Source of the DNA: Panopea generosa
Taxonomy: Eukaryota; Mollusca; Bivalvia; Adapedonta; Hiatellidae
Direction: 5' to 3'
DNA length: 64,000 nt
Assembly (NCBI GenBank): GCA_029582155.1
Contig: CM055899.1
Span: forward strand, 56,439,853-56,503,852
Shown here: positions 1-12,520 of the stretch, piece after piece
Numbering within the stretch: the first letter of the stretch is position 1
Layout: each line of letters opens with the position of its first letter
Translations under genes and position numbers: made by a program
The notes under the pieces: generated by a model
What the model saw: the letters and a program-made list of their open reading frames with translations, nothing else
What the model was told of the DNA's origin: nothing
Database searches by the model: none

Positions 1-330
1 TTTGTCTGCATTGAATATATATTTCAAAATTACAAGAGCCGTAAGAAAGACGACAGCGCTCTCTCTAAATAATCAAAATCAAGAATATATAGCAGTCAAT
101 ATTAGAAAAGAATATGTTTTCGAGCACCTAATGGAAAAATATCTTTATGTTTAAATGGTGCACAACTCATGTAAACTTCAAACTAAGAGATCAAGGTAGA
201 CAATTTACTTCTGTAGTAAGCATTATAAAAATATTTGCAATAAATATGCTTTAGAGTTTGACAATTTATAAAGGTAACTTAAGCTATTGAGAACAATATT
301 ATTATTGAGAAAATTATTTTATTTTTTGCC
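1..330. other. AT-rich stretch, nothing recognised
   Basis: No exon with coherent coding character, no RNA gene and no clear repeat was seen here. Since the ROCO gene entering at 1182 needs a large 5' part, this is probably intron or upstream sequence of that gene. Confidence 0.4.
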
Positions 331-614
331 GGGCCCGATTAGCTCAGTCGGTTACGCGTCTGACTATCAATCCAGGGGTCATGAGTTCGAATCCCCCGCC
401 GGGCAACAGTCCCTGTGATGATTGATATACGACATTGTGTCTCATTATCATTCGTCTCTCACCACTGATTCAAGTGAGAAAGTTATCAGTTACTTGCGGA
501 GACGAGGTGTGCTCGAGTACTGGTTAATCCCAGGAAACAGTGGTTAGGTTAACTGATCGTCTGTTAGCCCTCGATGGCATAAAAATGACGCTAAATATTC
601 AATCAATCAATCAA
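331..614 (+). mobile_element. tRNA-derived SINE (family A), full-length copy
   Basis: The 5' end (333-405) is a tRNA-like head with an A box (TTAGCTCAGTCGGTTA) and a B box (GAGTTCGAATCC); the first and last bases of the head still pair over five positions (GCCCG/CGGGC). A long conserved body follows, ending in TGGCATAAAAATGACGC and an (AATC)n tail. The same body recurs at 16084-16275 and 27943-28215, which shows it is a dispersed element. The long body and short repeat tail resemble molluscan V-SINE/MetaSINE families, but I cannot assign a named family. The anticodon stem is mismatched, so it is not a working tRNA. Confidence 0.85.
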
Positions 615-654
615 TATTTTATTTTCATTATTTGATAACAATCAACTCGACCCT

Positions 655-855
655 ATTAAAGGGAAGATATCAGCATTTTTCAAAAATTTAGAATTGGCTT
701 AAACATTTTTTTCCAGTATAACATGCCTATTTATACCCAATAACGCCGCATTGCTAAAACGACATCTATTTAAACATGCTAAAAATAATATTTTGAAAAG
801 GGCTTTTCTAACTTGGACTACGCGCCTAGGTTAGACAAAAATAGATTCCCTGCTT
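655..855 (+). repeat. Dispersed repeat R1, copy 1
   Basis: This segment contains the hallmark GACTACGCGCCTAGGTTAGA preceded by a weak AT-rich body. The same order of blocks is found inverted at 9722-9905 and again in direct orientation, more diverged, at 54840-55010. No coding capacity is seen. It is probably a non-autonomous element, with boundaries only approximate. Confidence 0.6.
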
Positions 856-1181
856 AATAGGGCAATCTTTAATAAAAAGAGCAAACTATAAACAAAAGCT
901 GAGATTCAAACACCAATTGTACAGATTTTTAATAAATTACGTCATCTACAGGAACGCCATAAACTACCTTAAATAGTGTTATGTGTCTTATCCTTTGTAA
1001 TTGATAACTCGAGTATTGTATAAATGGAGTAAAAAAATGACTTTAGTGCTAACACTAAGAAACAAATCACATGTCACTTATACACAATGACTTCGAGCTC
1101 CCTACGAAGAATAGTTTCCGGAACATTAACTATGAATGTACTTGCCCACATAAATAAAAACTATAATTTAATAAATTGTAG

Positions 1182-2139
1182 GTCATCGAAATTGCCAAAA
1201 TTGAAGATATAAACTCAAATTTGCCAGTTCCACTGAGGTCACCTGAAGAACTGCAGCTCTTCCTCCGATTTCAACATGATTTGGGCACCATTGTGTACTT
1301 CAGGTGTGTACTAATTTCAGTTTATTAAATTTTTATTTGTAGTAGCATGAGTTTGCGTTAGAAAAACAAGCTTTAAGTAAAAGAAATTTATATCTAATTT
1401 TTAAACTGTTTTTACGAATACACGGACAATGTTCATGATTGACTTTGGTACAATATATAAACATTTATTTAGTACAATATCACGGTTGATGATACATATG
1501 AAATTGAACAACATAATATTCTTCTTATATGACTAAATCATGAGTACCATCAGTGTTTGCATGTTTTGTCATGACATTATAATTAGGTACATTGCATACG
1601 TTTGTGACGTAAACGCGTTTTACCTATAAACCCTTCGAATACTTGTTACATAAAAAATATATTTGAAAAAAACAGTTAACACGTCTGATGGAAAGATATT
1701 CTCACCATGATTATGAAACATTACACATGCCTTAGTTTATTTTGCATATTATGTACAGTTTTAACTATCGATTGATGGTAATACCATAATTTTAAGTGTA
1801 TATTTAGAAATACCAGTATGTTTATGTAGGCTCGTTTACTTTATTCCCTGGTATAACATATTACTAATACTCTATTTAAAAAAAATCAAAGTGTATGTAC
1901 AAATATAAAATATGATGTAAGAACAGTAAGAATTGGGAGAACTAGAATATTAAATGAGAAAACAAAAACATGTTACTGTTTTCTATACAACACAAATGTG
2001 TCGGATCTTCAACAGTTTATTGCAATATTAATTGATACTACTCATTTCTAGATATGCGAAATGCGCCAATCATGTTATAAAACATTCGAAATTCCGGCAG
2101 AACGATCTAAACCCTCTCTGTCTCTCTCTATCTCTCTTT

Positions 2140-2184
<45 letters not shown>

Positions 2185-5100
2185 TCTTTCTGAAAACATT
2201 GACGCCAATCATATCCATATAGTTCAATCTCAAACTCATAGATTAAAATGATAACGACAGAAGGAGTCGGGTAACCCTTGACAGTCGACATATCAGTGCA
2301 TATGTTCATATTTATAACTTTCACACAAAATAAACTAAACTGTGTTTTATGTTGGTGTTGATAGTTAAATCTCTCGACATGTTTATAGTAACTTAGAAGG
2401 GCCCCATATGTGGTTGAGTTGTTTTAGGCGCCGTTTCAATATAACTTATTTCTCATTAATGAATGCCTGAACTTAAAGACGAATAACTGAGATTTCCGAA
2501 TCCATCATGCATTAATACACACATTCTATCAACGCTATGTTTTATATGGTCATCATATGGAAATCATACGGTAGCTCTTTGTAAAGTTTTCGAGTTTTGC
2601 ATGATACTTTTATGAAACTTTTATGAAACACACTGGTCAGTGTGCTAGTTAGTAATTGTACTTGAGATAAAATGATAAAGTGATACTATACATCAACCGC
2701 CATGTTAGTGCTAGTCTATTTTAAACAACTGGATGTAGTGCCCAATTGCTCTTAGCATATGGTTTTGTGCTATTCAGTAAGTGTTTGAGTGACAAATGCG
2801 TGTAACTACATGTACTTGATTTCAACGGTTGTTGATACGTTTAAGGAGGAATATACCTTTTAAATTATTTTCGAAATCAAGGGAATATTTGGTATGTAAT
2901 GAAACTAGAAGTAATTTCCAATTTGAATATACTTTTTTTTCTGCGGTAAATATAACACTTCTTTACCTATGACGTCATAAACATGGCCATGTTTGGTCTT
3001 TTTGACGTCCCGATTTATAGCTGCAAAATCGCGTATTTGTCGACCTCAGTCAAGTTATACCGAATGTACAGAATCGAAACACATATCACCACGTACACAT
3101 TCAACGGATATATGAATTTACATATGCAATAATTACGACGAACGCCAAATTTTGAAAATATTAGCGAAAAACGGAAATTATTATTTTCTCGATTTTTTCG
3201 AAAAAAATGCTTCTAATCAAAATTACCAAAAAACAAACCGAGCGATTTTGGAATAATTTTTATTTGATTTCTAACAATATGCTTCACAGTGATTGTGAGA
3301 TTTTTAGAACAATTGACAAACTAGATTTTTTTTTATTTTTAATTATTTAACCCCACCCTACGTTAAAAAAGACGTCAACATATTGCATAATTCTACGCGT
3401 TTTCCATAAGATTTTTGGCGGTTGATTAAGGTTAAAATATTTTCTTAATCAGTGGTTCAATTAGTATATTATGAAACTAAAAGTAATTTCCAATGTGAAT
3501 ATGTGTTTTTTTGCAGCGGTCAATAGAATATATATTTATATGTGACGTCGTAAACATGGCCATGATCAGCCTTTTTGACGTCCCAATGTATAGCAGCCAA
3601 ATCGCATATTTTTCGACCTCAGTTGAGTTATTCCTAATACACAGAATAGAAACATATATCACCATGTACACATTTGACGGATGTATGGATCTACAAATGC
3701 AAAAATTACGACGAACCCCACATTTTGAAAATACTAGCGAAAAACGGAAACTAATTTTTTCTCGATTTTTTTCGAAAAACGGCTTCAAATCAAAATTACC
3801 AAAAATCATATCAAGCGATCATTTTAGAAATGCCAGACCTGTTGTTCTAATAATTGACAACCGTGATGTCCCCATTTCACTTGCATTCGTGGAGCTAGTC
3901 AGAAATGAGAATATTGTTTTCGAATCTAGTTCCCTGTAAGTGAAAAAAAAATGACGGTTTTGTACGTACACCAAACAGACACGCTATCATAAATGCTATA
4001 GATAAATTAGTTGCCACTAAACATCAGAAGTAAATATAACTTGTGAGTACAAAATACTAATATAATGGTAAGAACAAACTTGTTTAATTATCACAAAACG
4101 TATACCTCATGCGCTATACCGACGTTGACGTTTGCATTAAAGCGTTTTTTGACGTAGGGTAGGGTTAAATAATTGAATATCATAAAAAATCTATTTTGTC
4201 AATTTTTCTAAAAATCTCACAATAATTGTACAATATATAGTATGAAAACATATAAAAATTATGCAAAATTCGCTTGATATGATTTTTGGTAATTTTGATT
4301 TGAAGCCGTTTTTACAAAAAAATCGAGAAAAAAATAGTTTCCGTTTATCGCTAGTATTTTCAAAATGTGGCGTTCGTCATAATTTTTGCATCTGTAAATG
4401 CATACCTCCGTCAAATGTGTACATGGTGATATATGTTTTTATTCTGTGTATTAGGAATAACTCAACTGAGGTCGAAAAAATACGCGAGTTTGCTGCTATA
4501 CAATGGAACGTCAAAAAGGCTGAACATGGCCATGATTACGACGTCACATATAAAAATATATTCTATTGACCGCTGCAAAAAATACATATTCACATTGGGA
4601 ATTTCTTCTAGTTTCATAATATACTAATTGAACCACTGATTAAGAAAATAATTAAACCTTAATCAACCGCCAAAAATCTTATGGAAAACGCGTAGAATTA
4701 TGCAATATGTTGACGTCTTTTTTGACGTAGGGTGGGGTTAAATAATTAAAAATAAAAAAAAATCTAGTTTGTCAATTGTTATAAAAACCTGACAATCACT
4801 GTGAAGCATATTGTTAGAAATCAAATAAAAATTATTCCAAAATCGCTCGGTTTGTTTTTTGGTAAATTTGATTTGAAGCATATTTTTCGAAAAAATCGAG
4901 AAAATAATAATTTCTGTTTTTCGCTAATATTTTCAAAATTTGGCATTCGTCGTAATTTTTGCATCTGTAAATTCATATATCTGTTGAATATGTTCGTGGT
5001 GATATGTGTTTCGATTCTGTACATTCGGTATAACTTGACTGAGGTCGACAAATACGCGATTTTGCAGCTATAAATCTGGACGTCAAAAAGACCAAACATG

Positions 5101-8100
5101 GCCATGTTTATGACGTCATAGGTAAAGAAGTGTTATATTTACCGCAGAAAAAAAAGTATATTCAAATTGGAAATTACTTCTAGTTTCATTACATACCAAA
5201 TATTCCCTTGATTTCGAAAATAATTTAAAAGGTATATTCCTCCTTAATCACGTTTTAAAACAGTATATCCTGAAATATGGGACTACACTAGAGGCAAAAC
5301 TAATCCTTAACTGTATGCTCTGATCTATTGAAATATTTCATTGTACACATACCTCAGAACGTCACCGTTAATAATCAGTTTTCTAATTTTACTAACAATC
5401 TTCGCAAAACGGTTATATTTATTTTCAGTGACGAAGGTCTAAACATGTACGTCTTACTTGATCCCCAATGGACAATAGACGCGTTGAAGTGTCTTATCAC
5501 AGCCAAGCAGTTTTGTTGTAAGAAACAAACCATTTCCAAGGAATGGCAGGAATTCGACAAGAAAGGCATTTTAAAGTTGGATCTTGTTGGTAGGTGAATA
5601 CTTTTTTCTATCTGGACCCATCATAGTTACTAAGCTTGAATCAATAACAATTGATATTTTTATCAGGGGCAATAACATTGTAATGGTTGATGCGATTTAA
5701 ATAAAGTATAAAAGTAGCATGCCAACTTAAATTTAGCATAATACAATCTATATATAAGTTAACGCCCTTGAATTCTCCACATGATAACTATGCAGTTAGC
5801 AGCAGTCCCTCTGACGGCAATGAAGTCAAATATGATGTATGAGGTATGATTATGCCTAAAAACTAAAATTTAAAATGACGATATTCCATTTGGCATCGTG
5901 AGTGCGTTTTCTGACATTGAAAATACACTTACAGTTTCGTTGATATTGGAAAGAAGTTACTAAGCAAGCTTAAGAAAAAGCGAATGTCTAAATATGAAAT
6001 GGTCAACAATTTTTCCTAAAATCGAAATGAAATTATCACACTTTGTCCACTTCATGGAAGTAATTACATGTATGATGTTTTCGGTCATGGTGTATGGGTA
6101 ATGGTTACCGAGGTATGAGCATACCTAAACATGTATACAACATATGTTTTCGTGCTTTCTAAATAGGTTTCACACAACAAACATAGTAGTGTATAGTGTT
6201 GTCCCTTATCTATTACCTGGATGAGATTAACACACGTTCAAATATTATCTGATGAAGATCATTTCGGTGCACAAACTACCACGAAGAAAATTGTATCAAA
6301 GGATTATAAAATTCCCAATATATCTTATATCTCCTACAACTGGTGTATTGGTATTATGTTTTCTCCGTATCAATAAAAACATCGCTATATTCGTATTGAT
6401 TTATTTATTAATAAAGGTCGTATTATAGTTGTTACAGTAAAGGTATTGATGATTTCGACAGTCTGAAAACCCTCCAGAATTTCATATTCGGATTGTTAAA
6501 ATTCGTTCTGTACAGTGGGACGTGAACCCTACTGCCTATCGAGAACTTAGGCAGTAGGTACATGCAACAATTATATCACTGTGTCCTATTCATTATTTAC
6601 AGACGCTATATGGAAGAACGAAGAGAAAGAGAGTTTTTATGAACATCGCCGCTACTTGATTAGATTGATGGAGAAATTAGACATCATTGCCAAGCCACGT
6701 ACATTTAATGAAGACATGACTGAAGTTGTGGTGAGTTTTGTTTTATTTCGTCTCCATATTATCAGAAAATTGCAATCATACTATACTACGAAAATAGTTA
6801 ATGTCTTAAACCATATTCATCGAAATGGTAGCTGTTTTGACAACTGAACTTTTAGCTACCTTTGTCCGATCCAAATATGCAAAAGGCTTGTTATATTGTT
6901 TATCAATCAGTACACGAAAGTCACACTGATGGTAATTATTTATCCATACATGGTCTAACATTAGTTTTGTCGGGATATCGAATCTAATAAATTAGTTTGT
7001 TTATATATTTTACAATTTACTGAGAACGTTTGTCAAAATAATAGTTTTTAAAAATATCTTTCTTACTGAATCCAGTTGCCTGGTGGTGGAGCATAGGATC
7101 TAAGATTTGGGCTGAGTGGGGGAGGGTAACGGGGGCTCGTGGCTTTGAGTCTCCGTTACGGTTATGTGTGGTGTCCTTTGGCAAGACAGTTTATCTCTAA
7201 AAGCTATGTATTGGTTAAGTTCCATACAATAAGACTTCGAGCGTGATTTGCCGAAGTCGTTAGAACTTGTTTCATAACATAACTTTTATATATATTATGT
7301 AAAAACATGTAAGTGACTGTTCACTTTTATAAAACGTTGCTTTGGTTATTGACGGGGGTGTGTTCATCATACTCAACTAATATGTATGCTAATCTAGACA
7401 ATTTGAGAATGACAATGTTTCTATCTATGTTAAAATATAATATAATATAAAATTATGGACTTTTCAGCTGTGCAATATGATGTGCTATGCACCAGAAAAT
7501 CAATAGTGTTTTTTTTTCTCGTGAATAGCACAATATATTGTACAGCTGAAAAAACCTTAACTGTTTTATTGTATAAAATATAAATAAATTAATTCTGAGC
7601 ATTTACTAGATTTTTTCGTACGTGAAATGACAAAAGGTCACAAGGTTATCATTATACATTTGATATAACAATAGCATTTAAATAAGGATGTGAAATAAAT
7701 TTAACTTGTAAACAAATATATTGAAAATAAAATTCCCTCGGTGGGATTCGAACCATGGCGGAAAAAACAAAATCATACCTTCAGCATCTTAACACCACTC
7801 GAACACATCTTGATAAATATTTGTTATTCTTATATTTAAAATTTATTTTTAAACTAATCATTCAATTCTTTCTCACGTAAATAATGACGAAAAATATTGA
7901 TTGAACAGTTGCTTTCTCTGTCGCATCGGCATCTTAATTATCGAAAATTTTGCTGAAATCGGACGCAAAGTTCTTGTTGACAGCCATTTGAAAACAACGC
8001 CGCATTCGGAACATCTTAGTTTTCATCGTTACGTTCTGCTAACACTAGGAAATCCTAGCGGCTGTTTTAAGTAATCGTGGTATATCGTACCCTTATGCAC

Positions 8101-11100
8101 AGTTTTGCAAAACCCAAAGTAAAAATTGTTCAATACCATACAGTATTTTGTTCAATGAGGTATCATTCTGGCCAATCAGAATTCATTTATTTATTGATTA
8201 TATAATAAATGATAACTATCGTATTCAATTACATGTACATACCAGTAATGGTCCTGTGTCTTGCAAAATGGCACCACATATAGCCGTGGCAGACAATCTA
8301 ACACACAACCTTCCAATGCCATATCCACTGTTACAGGTTCTGCTCTGAATTATAGTTGAATGCTCGTGCAGTTTTGGTGATACATGTGAATATTTTTTTT
8401 TTTTTGAAAACCCAATAAACCTGCATAAGACAAAGTAAAAACCAATAAAGTGTATTAACACATTGTAGGTTCACGATTACTTCTATGCACCAAGTGTCCT
8501 TAAAGAAACGGCACACTCGAAATATCTGACTCCTCCTCAAACAGCCGACTCCAAGTCAACATCAACTCTGTGTTTTACTGATTCCACTGGATTTCTACAT
8601 CCCTCAATATACCACCGACTACTGGCCGCTTGCCTCACGAAGTGGTCAATATCAACACAGAATCAGAAACATCTGATATTCTGTGGGTGTGGAGTATTTG
8701 ACATCAACACATCTCACCGAGTTACAATATACTTCCTGGAAAATGTCGTCCAGATATGGGTTACAAAATATAGTCGAATAACAACAGATCCAGACGTGTA
8801 CGTATGTGCAGAGGTAAGGCAGTTTGTGGAACAGACATTACAGCGGATAACACAACACTTGGGTCAAAGTAGCAGGATTGATGCATATGTCCAATGCCCG
8901 CGTGTTACAGGAGTAAGAAGTGGGTTGCTACCGTTGAGTGAGTTCTTGACGAATGGCGAGTGTCCATGCAGTTGGCACGATGAAATGCATGTTCTGACGT
9001 TTTCAGAGATGTTATCGGTCTGGAATTACCTTGGTGATGACTCTGGTGCAACTGGGCAGAAAGGTATTATATGTTTGTTTTAGTCTTAAACTGAAATATG
9101 GATTCGTTATTATTTATTATTTACTCATCAATTGATGTTTCTCTGTTGCATTGCCAAATGCAATGGCTGTTCCTGGATTTTATCGGCCCAGCTTGAGATG
9201 CTTATAATAAAACATGTTAATATATATTAAAATTATAGTATCGTGTGCATTCGAATAACTTTTATCACTATTAAGCTGTGTTAATCATTATATATTGTAA
9301 ATAACATTATCTATATTACATCATTATATACTACATTCCTATTTTGGAACATATTTTCCTTTTAAGTGACTATATCAGGAAAAAACGATATAAATGTATA
9401 AAACTATTTTTATATTGGATAAAAACCTCTCGTTATCATTAATAATTAAAATCCGAATAGTTTAGTATGTCAAGCCCGTCAAAACGTGACAAAATTGATA
9501 TTAAAATTATAGTGGTATACTAGAAACGAAATCCCCATTCTTAAAATAGACAGAACTTAAATACTGCTTGACGAACTTCACGTTGTCATTTTGACTTTTA
9601 CTAAGATGAAACGTGTTTATTACGTGTAAACATGTTAAACGAATCAAATAAAAATCCAAATGAAATCCCATGACTTATTCAATACGTCAAAATATGTTGC
9701 AATTTTTAAGCGTGAAATCTATTTAATCTAACCTAGGCGCGTAGCCCAAGTCAGGAAATCCCTTTTCAATATATATTTTTTGCATGTTTAAACAGATATC
9801 CTTTTGGCAATATGTAGTCAGTGAGTATATATAGGCATGGCATATTGAAAAAAAATTACATCCAATTTTAAAATTTTGAAAAATCTTGAAAAATTCCCTT
9901 TAAATGTTTGCAAAATATGCCAACTATGTGTGAACAAATATATGCAACGCACCACTCTGTCAATGTTTGATTAGAAACAGCGGCGGACCATTATTATAAG
10001 ATAATGGTCAATACTTTTAAACGGACACTTAAAACATAATATATATTATCAAGAACAATTACATAAAAGTATTTCACATTGATTCACATATAGGACCGAT
10101 CTGACAAGTAACCGTTGACAATTACGCAGAACTCTTTGTTAGAGTCAAAGATTTAAACCAATTGTTTGAAGAACGGACCAAAATTTAAAGAAAATCAAGG
10201 ACTGCAAATAAAACGTTCCAATTACAGAATCAAATCAATTAGGAGTACCATTCCTAGTATTTACCATTTTTCTGACATCGATAGGTTGTACGAAGGAGAA
10301 CATACGTCTGACATTAAGACCAAGTGATCTCTGCAATTATTGTGTACTGTTCTTTTTTTAAAGGACCTTTATGTTGATGTGGTGTCCAAGATCCATGCAT
10401 GTAGCAAACATTTTCTTATAAGGTGTAAGCCCATCATTGGTTTTTATTCTAAAGAAGATAATAAAATGTTGAAGGCTTATCATTCATAGAGAAACCCAAA
10501 TGAGAGAAATGAAACTTACATTTTACTGTTTGTCAACCTCTGCACTCCCGAAATTCCACTGACCCGTTATGAATATTAAATCCCCTTTAATGGAACCAGT
10601 CTTAACTGTTATGCAAAATATGTTTCAAACATCAAGTAATTAATTTGGAAACGATGATATATGAGACAAATTGAATTTCCTGTTTTCCAGTATTAATCAT
10701 ATATAACAATAAAATTCCCATTTCTGGACACCGATGGACTTTAGACCTTTTATTTTAAGAACTATAAGACCCCTACTCACAGGAATATGTAAACCAATTA
10801 TGAAACAACTTGACTGGTCAATTCTTGAGAGATTGAGTTTAAGATTAAAATATCATTATGATAAACTGATAGGCCCATGGGACGGAGCCAAATGTTTCCC
10901 CTGGATCATGACTTAAACTTGAGAGAGCTGAATGTACGACTGATTAAGACCACATGTGGGGGAAATCAGCAGACATGTTACAGGGAGACAGTCGTTTGAA
11001 GCAAACGTTAACGATAGACAGAGGACCAGACGACGCATTGTGAGCACAAAAGTTTACATGTGAGCAAATATCGAACTAATGTCGTCATAGTTACTTTGTA

Positions 11101-11431
11101 TTATCATGGGTATACGTAATAATCCTTTATTGCAGATAGTTTTGTCCTCTCTGATCAAACCCTTGATAGGGTCCCAAATGAAAAGGAATTAGCCACAATA
11201 GCGAATAGGATTGGAAACAAATGGAAGCAGCTGACATTAGAGTTGGGATTGTCGCAAGCGGATTTTGAACAGGCTCAGGCGAACCATCCTCACAGCGTAG
11301 TGGATATGGGCATCACTATTCTGATAAAGTGGGCGAGAAAGAGTGGGACAACTGCGACATTTAGGGAACTGGAAAGTGCCTTGAAGCAGACGGATATATG
11401 CACTGTTGACTTGTTTAAAGGTATTAGGTGA
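1182..11431 (+). CDS. ROCO-family protein, COR plus Death domain (3' part, five exons)
   Basis: Exons: 1182-1303, 5429-5589, 6603-6730, 8469-9063 and 11136-11431. All internal edges are AG/GT and intron phases agree, giving 433 residues to a TGA at 11429-11431. Exons 1-3 read as the first half of a COR domain: they contain LQLFLRFQHDLGTIVYF and then VLLDPQWTIDALKCLITA, the signature of the ROCO family. Exon 4 (198 codons) is the second half of COR, with YFYAPSVL and FLHPSIYHRLLAACLTKW. Exon 5 is a Death domain (LATIANRIGNKWKQLTLELG onwards, then a WARKSGTTATFRELESAL helix) ending the protein. The ROC GTPase and any LRR, ankyrin or kinase part must lie left of the window. ROC-COR-Death proteins occur in DAPK1 and in expanded invertebrate families and act as GTP-regulated dimers in death or immune signalling; that role is inferred here. 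A minor doubt is a GT just after TTTAAAG (11420) that could be a further donor. Confidence 0.85.
2119..2183. repeat. (CT)n microsatellite
   Basis: Imperfect then pure CT dinucleotide tract, in the first visible intron of the ROCO gene. Confidence 0.95.
2841..5247. repeat. 2.4 kb nested palindrome (foldback element)
   Basis: The sequence from 2841 rightward matches the reverse complement from 5247 leftward, at high identity by eye, over about 986 bp per arm (2841-3826 and 4262-5247). The arms are separated by about 435 bp. Each arm is itself two diverged copies of one unit of roughly 500 bp: an outer unit beginning TTAAGGAGGAATATACC and an inner unit beginning near 3426 (right counterpart ending near 4660). 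The order is therefore A, A', A' inverted, A inverted. The motif TATGACGTCATAAACATGGC and variants recur in all four units. Open frames inside it are produced by the repeat and do not resemble a protein family. It lies in the intron just before ROCO exon 5429. It could be a foldback/MITE-type transposon, a head-to-head insertion, or an assembly artefact. Confidence 0.85.
7079..7275 (+). mobile_element. SINE family B, diverged copy
   Basis: The 3' part carries CTTTGGCAAGACAGTTTATC and then ACTTCGAGCGTGATTTG, matching in order the SINE at 58997-59175, which has GAGCAAGCTACTTTT and GCTTCGAGCGTGATTTA. The tRNA-like head is badly decayed (remnants GGTGGTGGAGCATAGGATC and GGCTTTGAGTCTCC). It sits in the intron between ROCO exons 6603-6730 and 8469-9063. 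Confidence 0.55.
7736..7812 (-). mobile_element. tRNA-like relic (tRNA pseudogene or SINE head)
   Basis: Read on the minus strand, a D-arm-like GAGTGGTGTTAAG is followed by a variable stretch and then GGTTCGAATCCCACCGAGGG, an excellent B box and T arm. The length between boxes suggests descent from a tRNA with a long variable arm. No matching acceptor stem is visible. Confidence 0.4.
9443..9690. repeat. Dispersed repeat R2, copy 1
   Basis: This segment shares ordered blocks with 12932-13139: GAAACGAAATCCCCATTCT, then TAAATACTG.TTGACGA, then AAATGAAATC.CA.GACT and ATACGTCA. It is non-coding and abuts the R1 copy at 9722-9905. Confidence 0.65.
9722..9905 (-). repeat. Dispersed repeat R1, copy 2 (inverted)
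   Basis: The reverse complement carries the same blocks as 655-855, including GGCTACGCGCCTAGGTTAGA and TTTAAACATGC. It lies in the last ROCO intron. Confidence 0.65.
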
Positions 11432-11778
11432 GGATGAGGGTTGAACTTGATCACTTTGCAGGATATCCTCGTTCTGCAGATGATTTCAAAATACTGAGTA
11501 CTTTACTTTTATACATTATCGTAAAACAACTAGAAACGTTTACAAAATAGAATCATACATTACAAATAGACCCTCAAAATAGCGGTCGCGATCAAGTACC
11601 CGGATGTGTGACGTTGCGTGTAAACTATATATTTACTATGCCACTGTACATAATTTGTTTTATTAATAATTGTGTGACATTTGTTATGAGTTTTCTAACA
11701 AAAATAAGCAAACAGTTATATTGTAGTATGCATTTTTTAGTTTAAAGTAGAGCCATGTTTTCGTGATACTTAGTTACA

Positions 11779-11945
11779 ATATAGATGGTAATGCGTCTGA
11801 CTGTCAATCTAAAGATCGTGAGTTCGAATCGTCACAAAGCAAGAGTCTCCATAACAGTTGGCCATGTACTTGGTTCTACAGCCATGCATGTCCCACCTCT
11901 GAATATGTGGGGAAATAGACACTTGTAAATATGAAATGTATTTAG
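11779..11945 (+). mobile_element. SINE relic with a family-A-like tRNA head
   Basis: GCGTCTGACTGTCAATCTAA and GAGTTCGAATCG match the tRNA-derived head of the SINE at 331. The downstream body (CATGTCCCACCTCTGAATAT and on) is different. It lies about 350 bp past the stop of the ROCO gene. It may represent a second SINE family that shares a head with family A. Confidence 0.5.
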
Positions 11946-12520
11946 TACTGGTTTATAGCCTATCGGAATGATATAACGGTACGTGTGTTTAATATTTCTT
12001 TATAATATTATAATATGTGATATAATGTGTGTCATTTTTTAATTTTATGGTGGTGATAACCTTGTGTATACCTTGCGTATTGACATATTGTTCAAAAATG
12101 CTTTGTAAATATCTTAAATCATCAGATAATTTTCACAACATTACTTATTTTAGTTGCGTCAATAAATCGTATTATATGTAAAATCGACTCGTATGCAACA
12201 ACTACAACAACAAGAACACTTACAACAACTTTTACTCAGCATAAAGTAAATGTATAATGCTTCTAGCCTATACAGATCAATAATAATAATAATTATACTA
12301 ATCAAAGTCGAATTGAGAGTAATTCAATTAATGATTTGTATAATTGTTAGGGTGTTTAGTGCATCGTTTGCAACATAAAAATCTAACCCTTTTAAAATAA
12401 TGATGAGTGAAAATCAAAATTGTCGTTTACACCATTAATTGTTGCAAAACAATAATATGTATGAATTGTGCTAAATAATTGTGGTGGCAATTTAAGCGAT
12501 AATAGTCGACTGAAAAAAAT

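Noticed and set aside
333-405. Possible functional tRNA gene
   Set aside because: Good A and B boxes, but the anticodon stem is mismatched and the sequence continues into a SINE body found twice more in the window.
3511-5105. Overlapping 80-142 codon frames on both strands
   Set aside because: They lie in the arms of the palindrome, mirror each other and resemble no protein family.
10734-10916. 60-codon frame between ROCO exons
   Set aside because: No splice sites in the right phase, and the flanking exons join directly in phase without it.
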